Shown piece by piece: positions 25,369 through 33,811 of a stretch of DNA of 40,801 bases. Origin of the DNA: Planctomycetota bacterium (lineage in GTDB: Bacteria > Planctomycetota > GCA-002687715 > DRQF01); contig DRQF01000015.1 in assembly GCA_011369445.1 (NCBI GenBank), forward strand, positions 1 to 40,801, given 5' to 3'. Both the position numbers and the translations under genes were made by a program. Every line of letters begins with the position of its first letter. The stretch's first letter is position 1. A model generated the notes under the pieces. The model ran no database searches. It saw only the letters and a program-made list of their open reading frames with translations, and was not told the DNA's origin.

Positions 25369-26109
25369 ATGTCTCAGGCACACATCAGCATCATTGGTCG
25401 GTTCGACCCGGAATACGCACCCCACGTCGCGACGCGGGAGGCGATCATCCACGCGGAGAAAGCTTGGGGAACGGTTCTCAATACGCGGTGGATCATTCCC
25501 GACCTGATGCACGACGTGGAGGCGGCCATGGAGGGCACTCTCGGCGCTTTGATCGCGCCCCGAAACCCGAAGAGTCCCCGCCAGCTGTGGCCCGAGATCC
25601 TCGGGGCCTTGACTTGGCTGAGAGAGCGCAACCTCCCGACCCTGGCCCTGGAATATGGCTACCACCACATGCTCATCGAGGTGGCAAGAAGCCTGGCCGG
25701 CCTTCCCCAGGCCAACAGTTCCGCCTATGACGAACAAACGGCGGATCCCGTGATCACGCCCCTCGATCACGCATCCCAGCCCATCGACAAGTTCCATCCC
25801 GAATTGGTGGATTTCGAGATTCGTCCGGACACGGCCCTCGCCAAGGCCTACGGCGCACCAGGCGTCCAAAGAGAATCCTTCAGGGGGCACTACGCCCTCA
25901 ACCCCGACTACGTCTCGACGTTCGAGGAAAACGGCGCTCTCGTCTCCGCTCGCGGTTTCCTCGGGGGAACCACGTTTCCCGCGGCCATCGAGTTGCCCGA
26001 TCGCGCATTTCATATCGGCGTGGCCTGGCTCCCTCAGAACCGCTCGCGGTCCGGCTCACCCCACCCCCTTGTCAACGCCTTCGTAGGGGCGGTCCTCGCC
26101 CATTCCTGA
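25369..26109 (+). CDS. CTP-synthase-amidotransferase-related protein lacking the nucleophile Cys
   Basis: A 246-residue protein resembling the free-standing family named 'CTP synthase C-terminal region-related (seleno)protein', a class I glutamine-amidotransferase fold. Shared blocks are ISIIGRFDPE at the start, a Y-x-LNPxY segment (HYALNPDYVSTFEE), AIELPDRAFHIGVAWLPQ and PHPLVNAFVGAVL at the end. The nucleophile elbow that reads G-T-C-G-G in relatives reads A-L-E-Y-G here (Glu95-Tyr96), and the HxE dyad is replaced by LPQ, so glutaminase activity is not expected. ATG 25369 is used; GTG 25303 would add 22 residues. It is followed after 95 bases by tldD. Confidence 0.78.
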   Translation: MSQAHISIIGRFDPEYAPHVATREAIIHAEKAWGTVLNTRWIIPDLMHDVEAAMEGTLGALIAPRNPKSPRQLWPEILGALTWLRERNLPTLALEYGYHHMLIEVARSLAGLPQANSSAYDEQTADPVITPLDHASQPIDKFHPELVDFEIRPDTALAKAYGAPGVQRESFRGHYALNPDYVSTFEENGALVSARGFLGGTTFPAAIELPDRAFHIGVAWLPQNRSRSGSPHPLVNAFVGAVLAHS

Positions 26110-26204
26110 TGTGTGGGGCAAGATGCGGGCAGGTCGGTTATCCTCGAAGGGTCAAAGCCCGGCGTCCGACGACGTCGGCTGCAACAGGCTTGGGGGATTG
26201 AACC

Positions 26205-27617
26205 TTGTCCGACGACATCCGCACACTGCTCCGCGAAGCCCTGGATGGTCATGATGGCCACGCCGAGCTGAGAGCCGTCCAGAAGACGACCCGCTCCATC
26301 TCCGTCGAGGAGGGGAAGGTCGAGGCCGCCGCCGTCAAGAGGAAAGGGGGCGTAGGCGTTCGCGTCCTCGAGAACGGCACGTGGGGCTTCTCGAGTACCA
26401 GCCTCCTCGAGGCTGCGGCGATTCGCCGCGCCCTCAACGAGGCGGTGGAGGCGGCTCGCGAGAGCGCGTCCATGCGAGCACGGACCGTGTCCGCACTCGC
26501 CCCGGCCGACTTGGCGGTGGGCTCGATCCCGAACCCCGAGGCGGAGCGCGTGGCAGCGATTCCCATGGAAGAGAAGGTCGCCCTGGTTCTCGAATCCGAG
26601 CGCTCTTTGCGGGACGAGAGTCGAAGCATCCGCAGCGCGGCCTCGGCCTACACGGAGATCGACGAATCCAAGGTCATCGTCACCACCGACGGAGCGGATG
26701 TGGCCTTCCGGGTCCTTCGACCCGAGTTCCGAGTCCAGGCCGTCGCCGAGAAGAATGGGCAACTGGCGGTGGCGTTCCAGGCCGTGGGGGTCACAGGGGA
26801 TTGGAATTGCCTCTTCCACGAACACCCACGGAGTCGCATGATTGCCGAGGCCGGAAAGACCGCGGTCGATCTTCTCGACGCCAAGTCCCCCGACGGTGGG
26901 CGCAAGACCGTCATTCTCGCCCCTTCGATCGTGGGGCTGCTGGTTCACGAAGCCATCGGACACACCGTCGAGGCGGACTTCGTTCAAGCGGGCTCCGTGG
27001 CCCAGGGAAAGATCGGCCAGCGCGTGGCCAGCGACCTCGTCACGCTCTGCGACAGCGGAGCCAGTGAGTTCCTGATGGGGGCCGGCGGCACCCTTCCCGT
27101 GGACGACGAGGGCGTCGTGTGTCGCAGGGCCACGATCATCCGCGATGGCATCCTCGAGGGCTACCTCCACAACCGGGAATCCGCGGCGAAGTTCGAGGTC
27201 GCCCCCACCGGGAACGCCCGAGCCTGGAACCACTCCGACCAGCCTCTCATTCGCATGCGCAACACCTACCTTTGCCCCGGTGAGAGCACGCTGGAAGAGA
27301 TGATCGCTGGCGTCGAGGACGGCTATCTTTTGGATGGTCCCCGAAACGGTCAAGCCGATGCCACGGGGGAATTCATGTTCGCCGTCCAGACGGCCCGACG
27401 AATTCGCCATGGACGATTGGAGGAGCTCGTCCGCGGCGCGACCATCAGCGGAGTTGCCTTCGAGGTCATGCAGACGGTCGACGCTATCTCCCGTGAGTTC
27501 CACTGGGATCTCGGGTCCGGCTATTGCGGCAAGGGGCAGCCCGCGAAGGTGGATGCCGGCGGACCCTACGTTCGATGCCAAGTTCTCCTGGGCGGCCTGC
27601 AGGGGGAGGACGCATGA
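26205..27617 (+). CDS. tldD: TldD metallopeptidase subunit
   Basis: The catalytic half of the TldD/TldE peptidase, which in characterised systems processes ribosomal peptides such as microcin B17 and degrades unfolded peptides. It is 470 residues. The zinc motif HEAIGH (His248 to His253) lies in LLVHEAIGHTVEAD; GGTLPVDDEG and YLHNRESAAKF are further family blocks. The start is TTG 26205, preceded by a G-rich GGGGGA; no better ATG exists near the family N-terminus. It overlaps tldE by ATGA. I find no obvious precursor-peptide gene nearby. Confidence 0.9.
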   Translation: MSDDIRTLLREALDGHDGHAELRAVQKTTRSISVEEGKVEAAAVKRKGGVGVRVLENGTWGFSSTSLLEAAAIRRALNEAVEAARESASMRARTVSALAPADLAVGSIPNPEAERVAAIPMEEKVALVLESERSLRDESRSIRSAASAYTEIDESKVIVTTDGADVAFRVLRPEFRVQAVAEKNGQLAVAFQAVGVTGDWNCLFHEHPRSRMIAEAGKTAVDLLDAKSPDGGRKTVILAPSIVGLLVHEAIGHTVEADFVQAGSVAQGKIGQRVASDLVTLCDSGASEFLMGAGGTLPVDDEGVVCRRATIIRDGILEGYLHNRESAAKFEVAPTGNARAWNHSDQPLIRMRNTYLCPGESTLEEMIAGVEDGYLLDGPRNGQADATGEFMFAVQTARRIRHGRLEELVRGATISGVAFEVMQTVDAISREFHWDLGSGYCGKGQPAKVDAGGPYVRCQVLLGGLQGEDA

Positions 27618-28966
27618 AGAACCCCGAAGAATTGCTGCGTCTGGGAGATGAGGCCGTCGAGGCGGCAAGACGCGCCGGCGCCGACGAAGCCGAGGTCGCC
27701 GTCACTTTCGCGAAGGGGGCCTCCGTCGATTTCGAGAACAACGACATCGCCGTTGCGATCTCCGATGAGGAACTCGCCTACGGCGTGAGAGTGTTCAAGA
27801 ACGGCCGATTGGGCTTCGCCACCGCCAATGACGCGGCCCATTTGTCCCAGACCGTGGCGGACGCCCTGGCCCTCGCCTCCACGTCCCTCCCCGATCCCAA
27901 CAACGGGCTTCCGTCGCCACGCCCCGTCGACTTCGTCGAGGGACTCGACGACGAGAAGGTTGGCGAGTTGACGGTCGGTTCCTTGACCCGCCACGCCGGC
28001 GAACTGCTGGAGACCGTGCGGCGCCTCGATTCCCGACCGTCCATCGACTCCGGAAGCGTCGGCGCCATCGTCGTCAGTCGCGCCGTCGTTTCGACGGTGG
28101 GCGTGCGGGTCGCAGAGAGGACCAGCCGGGTGACGACCTCGCTCTTCGGCATGGCCGTCGAGGACGGTCGCCCGGGCAGCTTCGTCGTGCAAGCCACGGG
28201 ATCTCGCTCCGCCGATCATTTCCACCGAGACATCGAGAGCTGCGCCGAGGGTTTCGTGGCGAAAGCGTTGGGCGCCTTGAATCCGGGTAAGGGGCGCAGC
28301 TACCGAGGCGTGGTCCTTTTTTCCCCCCAGGCCGTGCACTCGCTTCTCGTCAGCAACTTCGTGACGATGATCTCCTCTCCCTTCATCCGCAAAGGACGCA
28401 GTCCCCTGGGAGAGAAGCTGGGCTCGATCGTAGCGTCTCCTCTCCTCACTCTCACGGACCGGCCGGACGAACGGGGTGCCTATGGGGCGTCCTCGTTCGA
28501 CAGGGAGGGGCAGCCGCGCCGTGTGTTCACGATCCTCGACAAGGGTCGCTTCGCGGCGATTCCCTACAACCACTACGAGGCCCGGGCGGCCGGCCAACCG
28601 GAAGGCAGCACGGGTCACGCCCAGGGAGGAGCGGAGAGTTTGCCTGGTGTCGGGTTCTCCCGCCTGGACCTATCCCCCGGCGCGGGAGGTTTCGACGACG
28701 CCCTCGATGCGGCTGGTGAGATCATCGAAGTGACTCGCTTCAGCGGCAGCACGAACGCGGTCACCGGAGAGTTCTCCGGCGTGGTGAAGGCCGGCTTCCT
28801 CCGCAAGGGGACCGAGCGACGTCCCGTCACGGAAGTGCTGATCGCCGGCAATCTGCTGGACGCCTATCAATCCGTTCTCGCCGTCTCTGAAGACAGGGAA
28901 CGGCTCTTCGGCCTTCACACGATGCCGGCGCTCCTGGTGGATGGGGTCAGCGTCACTGCGGGCTGA
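27614..28966 (+). CDS. pmbA: TldE/PmbA peptidase partner subunit
   Basis: A 450-residue partner of TldD. It lacks the HExxxH motif, as usual for TldE, but has the family pattern VDFENNDI near the start, YGVRVFKNGRLGFA, VLFSPQAVHSLL, and a C-terminal FSGSTNAVTGEFSGVVKAGFL that builds the heterodimer active-site region. The ATG is preceded by GGGGGAGGA and overlaps the tldD stop. The 3' end overlaps the converging MFS gene by 14 bases. Confidence 0.9.
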   Translation: MKNPEELLRLGDEAVEAARRAGADEAEVAVTFAKGASVDFENNDIAVAISDEELAYGVRVFKNGRLGFATANDAAHLSQTVADALALASTSLPDPNNGLPSPRPVDFVEGLDDEKVGELTVGSLTRHAGELLETVRRLDSRPSIDSGSVGAIVVSRAVVSTVGVRVAERTSRVTTSLFGMAVEDGRPGSFVVQATGSRSADHFHRDIESCAEGFVAKALGALNPGKGRSYRGVVLFSPQAVHSLLVSNFVTMISSPFIRKGRSPLGEKLGSIVASPLLTLTDRPDERGAYGASSFDREGQPRRVFTILDKGRFAAIPYNHYEARAAGQPEGSTGHAQGGAESLPGVGFSRLDLSPGAGGFDDALDAAGEIIEVTRFSGSTNAVTGEFSGVVKAGFLRKGTERRPVTEVLIAGNLLDAYQSVLAVSEDRERLFGLHTMPALLVDGVSVTAG

Positions 28967-30170
28967 TGGCGCGCGATCGCTCCGGGACCGTCGCGGTGAG
29001 GAGCGCCCCCAACCCCATGAGCGCCGCCGCGGCGCCGAATGCGATCTCCGCCGAAGTCGTCTCCCACAGCCAGCCCACGGTGGCGGATGCGATCAGATCG
29101 CCCATCCCATTGACCGTATGCATCCACCCGAATGCATGCCCGTGCCTATCGCCCGCGAGATCGGCAGCCCAAGCCCGCTCGACGGACTCCTCCGTGCCGA
29201 CGAGACAACCAGACAGAAACAGCGCGAACGCCCCCGTGACCCAGCCCGGCGAAGCCAGAACCGGAACCAGTGCGCCGAGGGCGCCCAACCCGTACGCCGT
29301 CACGAGAATCGGCTTTCGTCCCTTGGCATCCGAGACAAGACCACCGATGTAAGCGGACGCCACCGTGACCAGGTTGAAAAACGCATAGAGTAGGGCGGCC
29401 CGTCCGAACGTGGCCAAGGGCGCTCCCTCGGAGGCCTCGGGACCGAGTGCCCACAGCACGAGAAGGATCTTCGCGAAATCACCGCTTCCGAAGACGCCGA
29501 GCGCGAAGAGGTAGTGTCGAAACACCTTCGACACGGGAGCCCTGGATTCGCTGTCGAAGCTGCGCCGAGGGCGCGGATGCTCCTTCACGAAGAAAGCGAC
29601 CACGCCGACGCACACGAGCCCGGGCAGCAAGGTGAGAACGATGATGCGATGAACGCTCCAGCCCCAGAACAGCAGCGCCGCCGCCACCAGGGGCGCAAGC
29701 AGGGCACCGCTTTGATCCATGGCTCGCTCCAGCCCGAACGCCCGTCCCTCGAGTCCCTTGGGGATCGTCCTCGCGAGCAGGGTGTCCCGCATGGGCGAGC
29801 GGAAGCCGCGACCGATCCAGGCGGCTCCTCTCAGCCCAAGGATCCACCCCCAGGATTTCGCCCAAGCCACGGCGGGCATGGCCAAGGAGGTCAACAGATA
29901 CCCTCCGACGACCCAAGGCTTCAGGCGCCGAAAGGTGTCAGCGCTCTTTCCTCCCAGGAACTTGGCCACCGACGCAAGAGCGTCCGAGAGCCCTTCGATG
30001 ACGCCCAGGGAAACCGGTCCGGCGCCAAGGCCGATCAGAAGGGCGGGCATGACGCAGGTGACGGCCTCGTGGGAGAGGTCGGAAAAGAACGACGCGACCC
30101 CCCAGGCCTTCACCTCTAAGGGGAGAGCCTTCCCCCCTGCTTGTCCGTCGCTCGCGTCGGCCTCCCTCAC
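28953..30170 (-). CDS. MFS transporter
   Basis: A 405-residue inner-membrane protein of about 12 helices. The start contains WGVASFFSDLSHEAVTCVMPALLIGLG, with the acidic and histidine residues in TM1 typical of one MFS subgroup, and the loop after TM2 has GGKSADTFRRLKP in place of the classic GxxxDRxGRR. AWIGRGFRSPMRDTLLAR is a second conserved loop. The substrate is unknown. The start is GTG 30170, within the stop of the DUF190 gene (GTGA), so it belongs to the fluoride-related operon below, where an export role is possible but unproven. Confidence 0.82.
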   Translation of the reverse strand: MREADASDGQAGGKALPLEVKAWGVASFFSDLSHEAVTCVMPALLIGLGAGPVSLGVIEGLSDALASVAKFLGGKSADTFRRLKPWVVGGYLLTSLAMPAVAWAKSWGWILGLRGAAWIGRGFRSPMRDTLLARTIPKGLEGRAFGLERAMDQSGALLAPLVAAALLFWGWSVHRIIVLTLLPGLVCVGVVAFFVKEHPRPRRSFDSESRAPVSKVFRHYLFALGVFGSGDFAKILLVLWALGPEASEGAPLATFGRAALLYAFFNLVTVASAYIGGLVSDAKGRKPILVTAYGLGALGALVPVLASPGWVTGAFALFLSGCLVGTEESVERAWAADLAGDRHGHAFGWMHTVNGMGDLIASATVGWLWETTSAEIAFGAAAALMGLGALLTATVPERSRAISPQ

Positions 30171-30514
30171 CGAGATCCCGCCTCCGGCGCCCGGTATCGG
30201 TGGATCTCGACCCGCTCCACGGTGACCATGCCTTCATGGATCATGGCGTCCAGCGTGGGCATGAAGGCCTCGATGCGGTCCGCCCTGTCCACGATTTCGA
30301 CGACAATGGGAAGATCCTGTGAGAGGCGAAGAACCTTCGCCGTGTGGACCCGGCTGTGAGCGCCGAATCCGGCGAGTCCCCGAAGGACCGTCGCTCCCGC
30401 GAGGCCCTTCTTTCGCGCCTCCATGAGAATGGCATCGTGCAGGGCGTGCCCTTTCCATCGGTCGCTCTCGCCGATGAAGATGCGAACCAGCTTTCCTTCG
30501 CCCTCGATCCTCAT
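30167..30514 (-). CDS. DUF190 domain protein
   Basis: A 115-residue soluble PII-like-fold protein (DUF190): KLVRIFIGESDRWKGHALHDAILMEARKKG is the characteristic first half and DLPIVVEIVDRADRIEAFMPTLD the second. DUF190 proteins are commonly adjacent to or fused with the fluoride channel FluC, as here. ATG 30514 is chosen since GGGAG lies 8 bases upstream. The role is not established; a regulatory ligand-binding part is likely by analogy with PII-like proteins. Confidence 0.87.
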   Translation of the reverse strand: MRIEGEGKLVRIFIGESDRWKGHALHDAILMEARKKGLAGATVLRGLAGFGAHSRVHTAKVLRLSQDLPIVVEIVDRADRIEAFMPTLDAMIHEGMVTVERVEIHRYRAPEAGSR

Positions 30515-30527
30515 GGTGCCATCTCCC

Positions 30528-30908
30528 TCATGGGATGAGTCCCCGCACGACGAGTCGACCGACAAGAAGCGCGCCAACACCCAAAAGAAGGTTTCCCAAC
30601 AGGTTGAGCGCCGCCCAGCGGCCGTCGCCTCCTCTCAGCAATTCCAAGGTCTCGTAGCCGAAGGTAGAAAACGTCGTGAACGAGCCCAAAAGCCCCACGG
30701 CAATGAACAGCCGCCATGGGGCCGACGCAAACCTCCCCTCTTCCACCAGCTGCATGAGAACACCGAGCACGCTGCAGCCCACCACGTTGACGACAAGGGT
30801 CCCCAGGGGAAAACCCGAGACGTCCGTCAGGCGATGGACCCACCCGGACACGGCATAGCGTCCCAGCGCCCCCAACATGCCACCCACGGCCACCGCCAAC
30901 CACTCCAT
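30528..30908 (-). CDS. crcB: fluoride ion channel FluC/CrcB
   Basis: A 126-residue small membrane protein with four helices that exports fluoride as a dual-topology dimer. The motifs GGMLGALGRYAVSG (first helix with the conserved R), GTLVVNVVGCSVLG (with the conserved Asn) and GLLGSFTTFSTFGYET (phenylalanine-box and sodium-site region) are intact. ATG 30908 follows GAGGG by about 7 bases. A recognisable fluoride riboswitch is not seen upstream. Confidence 0.93.
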   Translation of the reverse strand: MEWLAVAVGGMLGALGRYAVSGWVHRLTDVSGFPLGTLVVNVVGCSVLGVLMQLVEEGRFASAPWRLFIAVGLLGSFTTFSTFGYETLELLRGGDGRWAALNLLGNLLLGVGALLVGRLVVRGLIP

Positions 30909-31019
30909 GGTCCACCCTCGCTGTGACGTCCCGCCGCACATAGATTCCACCGGCATCATAGCCGTCCGGCGGACACCTCGAGGCCTCTCCATTAGATCAG
31001 CGATTTCTTCCGAAAACCC

Positions 31020-31047
31020 TTGTTCGGCGCGCCCTTCGGCTTAGGAT
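31020..31047 (+). promoter_or_regulatory. candidate promoter of the SUF operon
   Basis: TTGTTC (31020-31025) and TAGGAT (31042-31047) are 16 bases apart in the divergent gap between crcB and the Rrf2 gene. The predicted start is near 31054, just before the inverted repeat at 31060-31074. On the other strand TCTAAT (30996-30991) may be the -10 of crcB. Confidence 0.45.
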
Positions 31048-31059
31048 GAGGACGAAAGA

Positions 31060-31074
31060 GGACTGAAAGAGTCC
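31060..31074. promoter_or_regulatory. putative Rrf2 operator
   Basis: A perfect inverted repeat GGACT-N5-AGTCC, partly made of two direct copies of GAAAGAG (31054-31060 and 31065-31071), lies 15 bases before the Rrf2 start and just after the predicted transcription start. Its size and place fit a binding site for the regulator encoded next, which would then autoregulate the operon. Confidence 0.45.
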
Positions 31075-31089
31075 ATTATTGACTTCACC

Positions 31090-31578
31090 ATGCTGCGCAT
31101 CACGAAACAGACCGACTACGGGATCTTGCTCCTGACCCATCTGGCCGCCTCGGGCCCGACGGAAAGGCTTTCGACCAAAGATCTTGCAGACCGGACCCGT
31201 CTGCCGTTGCCGACGGTGAGCAAGGCCTTGAAGGTCCTGGTCCGGGCGGGAATCCTGAGGTCGCATCGGGGCGTCCAGGGGGGATATGAGCTCAGCGCTC
31301 CCCCCCGGGAGATCACCCTCGATGTCCTGGTCGCCGCCCTCGAGGGCCCCGTCGCCATGACGGAATGCTCCGACGCGGCCGGAGGCGACTGTCGGTTGGA
31401 AGGCCAATGTCACGTCCAGGTCAACTGGCAGCGCATCAACGAGGCCGTCCAACACGCCCTGTCCCAGGTGACGTTGGCCGAGATGGTCCAGCCCTTCCCC
31501 AGCCTCGTGGGGCTCGCTTCCCAGGCTTCCCGCATCCCATCTCCTCCGGGTCCGCAACACGAGAAAGACGCGTCATGA
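31090..31578 (+). CDS. Rrf2-family Fe-S regulator of the SUF operon
   Basis: A 162-residue winged-helix transcription factor. The N-terminal DNA-binding domain (residues 1-70) has [19 protein letters not shown] and [21 protein letters not shown], and the wing is GVQGGYEL. Three cysteines, Cys93, Cys101 and Cys107 in [16 protein letters not shown], are placed to bind an iron-sulfur cluster as in IscR and SUF-type Rrf2 regulators, though the first spacing is 7 rather than 5 residues. It is the first gene of the operon and overlaps sufB by ATGA, so it very likely senses cluster status and controls its own operon. Confidence 0.9.
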   Translation: MLRITKQTDYGILLLTHLAASGPTERLSTKDLADRTRLPLPTVSKALKVLVRAGILRSHRGVQGGYELSAPPREITLDVLVAALEGPVAMTECSDAAGGDCRLEGQCHVQVNWQRINEAVQHALSQVTLAEMVQPFPSLVGLASQASRIPSPPGPQHEKDAS

Positions 31579-33023
31579 GTTCCGACACCGACCACATCGA
31601 GAAAGTCACTTCCCAGGACTACGAATGGGGGTTCGTCACGGACATCGAGCAAGAGAAGCTCGAGCCCGGGTTGAACGAAGGGGTCATCCGCTTCATCTCC
31701 GCAAAGAAGGGGGAACCGAAGCCGTTGCTCGAGTGGCGGCTGGCGGCCTTCGAAGCCTGGAAGACCATGGAGGAACCCGACTGGGCGAAGGTGGGCTATC
31801 CGGCCATCGACTATCAATCGATCTCGTACTACGCCGCGCCGAAGAATGACGACGACCGTCCCAAGAGTCTCGACGAGGTCGATCCGGAATTGCTGGAGAC
31901 CTACGAAAAATTGGGGATTCCCCTGCACGAGCGCGCCGCCTTGGCCGGGGTCGCCGTCGACGCCGTCTTCGACTCCGTGTCCGTCGCCACCACCTACAAG
32001 GGCAAGCTCGAGGAGATGGGGATCATCTTCTGCTCCCTGTCCGAGGCCGTGCGAGAGCATCCGGATCTCGTCTTGAAGTATCTGGGCTCCGTCGTCCCGG
32101 TCAGGGACAACTTCTTCGCGGCGCTCAACTCCGCCGTCTTCTCCGATGGGTCCTTCGTTTACATCCCGAAGGGCGTTCGCTGCCCGATGGAGCTCTCCAC
32201 CTATTTCCGCATCAATGCCGCCGACACCGGTCAGTTCGAACGGACCCTCATCGTCGCGGATGAAGGGGCCCATGTCAGCTACCTCGAAGGATGCACGGCG
32301 CCCAAGCGCGACGAGAATCAGCTGCATGCCGCGGTGGTCGAACTCGTCGCGTTGAAGGACGCCACCATCAAGTACTCCACCGTCCAGAACTGGTACCCCG
32401 GCGACAAGGATGGGAAGGGAGGCATCTTCAACTTCGTCACCAAGCGAGGTCTGTGCAAGGGAGATCGTTCGAAGATCTCGTGGACTCAGGTGGAGACCGG
32501 TTCCGCGATCACCTGGAAGTATCCGAGCTGCGTGCTCAAGGGAGACGACTCGGTCGGAGAGTTCTACTCGGTGGCCTTGACCAACAACCACCAGCAGGCC
32601 GACACGGGCACGAAGATGGTCCACCTCGGCCGGAATACTCGCAGCACCATCGTGTCGAAGGGAATCTCGGCGGGTTTTGCCCAGAACACCTATCGAGGTC
32701 TCGTTCGGATCGGCAAGGGCGCCCGTGGGGCCCGCAACCACTCCCAGTGCGACTCTTTGCTGATGGGCTCGACCTGCGGAGCCCACACCTTCCCCTATAT
32801 CGAGGTCAAAAACCGCCATTCCGAGGTCGAGCATGAGGCGACGACGTCGCGGATCAGCGAGGACCAACTCTTCTATCTCCGCCAGCGCGGCATCAAGGAA
32901 GAGGACGCGGTCAACATGATCGTCAACGGCTTCTGCAAGGAAGTCTTCCGGGAGCTTCCGATGGAGTTCGCGGTGGAAGCGCAAAAACTTCTCGAGGTCA
33001 GTTTGGAAGGAGCGGTGGGCTGA
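31575..33023 (+). CDS. sufB: Fe-S cluster scaffold SufB
   Basis: The 482-residue scaffold subunit of the SufBCD complex, on which new Fe-S clusters form. Conserved segments are [56 protein letters not shown], and the C-terminal [25 protein letters not shown]. The length equals that of typical SufB. ATGA overlap with the regulator gene. Confidence 0.97.
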   Translation: MSSDTDHIEKVTSQDYEWGFVTDIEQEKLEPGLNEGVIRFISAKKGEPKPLLEWRLAAFEAWKTMEEPDWAKVGYPAIDYQSISYYAAPKNDDDRPKSLDEVDPELLETYEKLGIPLHERAALAGVAVDAVFDSVSVATTYKGKLEEMGIIFCSLSEAVREHPDLVLKYLGSVVPVRDNFFAALNSAVFSDGSFVYIPKGVRCPMELSTYFRINAADTGQFERTLIVADEGAHVSYLEGCTAPKRDENQLHAAVVELVALKDATIKYSTVQNWYPGDKDGKGGIFNFVTKRGLCKGDRSKISWTQVETGSAITWKYPSCVLKGDDSVGEFYSVALTNNHQQADTGTKMVHLGRNTRSTIVSKGISAGFAQNTYRGLVRIGKGARGARNHSQCDSLLMGSTCGAHTFPYIEVKNRHSEVEHEATTSRISEDQLFYLRQRGIKEEDAVNMIVNGFCKEVFRELPMEFAVEAQKLLEVSLEGAVG

Positions 33024-33046
33024 ACGCCTGCCGAGGAAGCACGAGC

Positions 33047-33811
33047 ATGAATCTATTGGAAATCAAGGGGCTCGAGGCGAGCGTCGGGGGGAAGCCGATC
33101 CTGCATGGGCTGGACCTCGTCGTCCCCATGGGAGAGGTGCACGCAATCATGGGGCCGAACGGTTCCGGGAAGAGCACCCTTTCGTACGTCCTGGCCGGGA
33201 AGGATGGCTACGAAGTCACCGCGGGAGAAGTCCTCTACAAGGGAAAGAATCTTCTCGACCTAGCTCCCGAGGAGCGGGCGGCCGAAGGGTTGTTTCTCGC
33301 GTTCCAGTATCCCGTCGCCATCCCGGGCGTGAACAACATGTACTTTCTGAAGGCGGCCCTGAATGCCCAAAGAAAGCACAATGGCGAGGAGGAACTGGAC
33401 GCCGTCGACTTCATGAATCTGTTGGACGGCAAGCTCGAGCTGGTCGGGCTCGACCGGGATCTTTTGAAGCGGAGTGTCAACGACGGATTCTCCGGGGGCG
33501 AGAAGAAGCGGAACGAGATCCTCCAGATGGCGGTCCTCGAACCCACGTTGTCCATCCTCGACGAAACCGATTCCGGGCTGGACATCGACGCATTGAAGGT
33601 CATCGCCGACGGGGTCAATTCCCTCCGGGCTCCGGACCGATCCACCCTTCTCATCACCCACTACCAGCGTCTTCTCGACTACATCGTGCCCGACAGGGTG
33701 CACGTGCTGGCCCGCGGCCGCATCATCAAGTCCGGTGATCGCCATCTCGCTCTCGAGCTGGAGGAGAGGGGCTACGCGTGGCTGCTGGAAGGTTCGGAGA
33801 CCGGAGCATGA
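33047..33811 (+). CDS. sufC: Fe-S assembly ATPase SufC
   Basis: A 254-residue ABC-type ATPase that drives SufBCD. Walker A GPNGSGKST at 36-44, signature SGGEKKRNEILQM, Walker B LSILDETDSGLD with the SufC-typical 'DETDSGLDIDAL', and the H-loop ITHYQR are all present. It starts 23 bases after sufB and its stop overlaps the sufD ATG. Confidence 0.97.
   Translation: MNLLEIKGLEASVGGKPILHGLDLVVPMGEVHAIMGPNGSGKSTLSYVLAGKDGYEVTAGEVLYKGKNLLDLAPEERAAEGLFLAFQYPVAIPGVNNMYFLKAALNAQRKHNGEEELDAVDFMNLLDGKLELVGLDRDLLKRSVNDGFSGGEKKRNEILQMAVLEPTLSILDETDSGLDIDALKVIADGVNSLRAPDRSTLLITHYQRLLDYIVPDRVHVLARGRIIKSGDRHLALELEERGYAWLLEGSETGA

Noticed and set aside
30909-30997. Possible fluoride riboswitch before crcB (an ATGATGCC segment on the minus strand)
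   Set aside because: The first conserved GG-GATG-CC element and the pseudoknot partners are missing; the resemblance is limited to a few bases.
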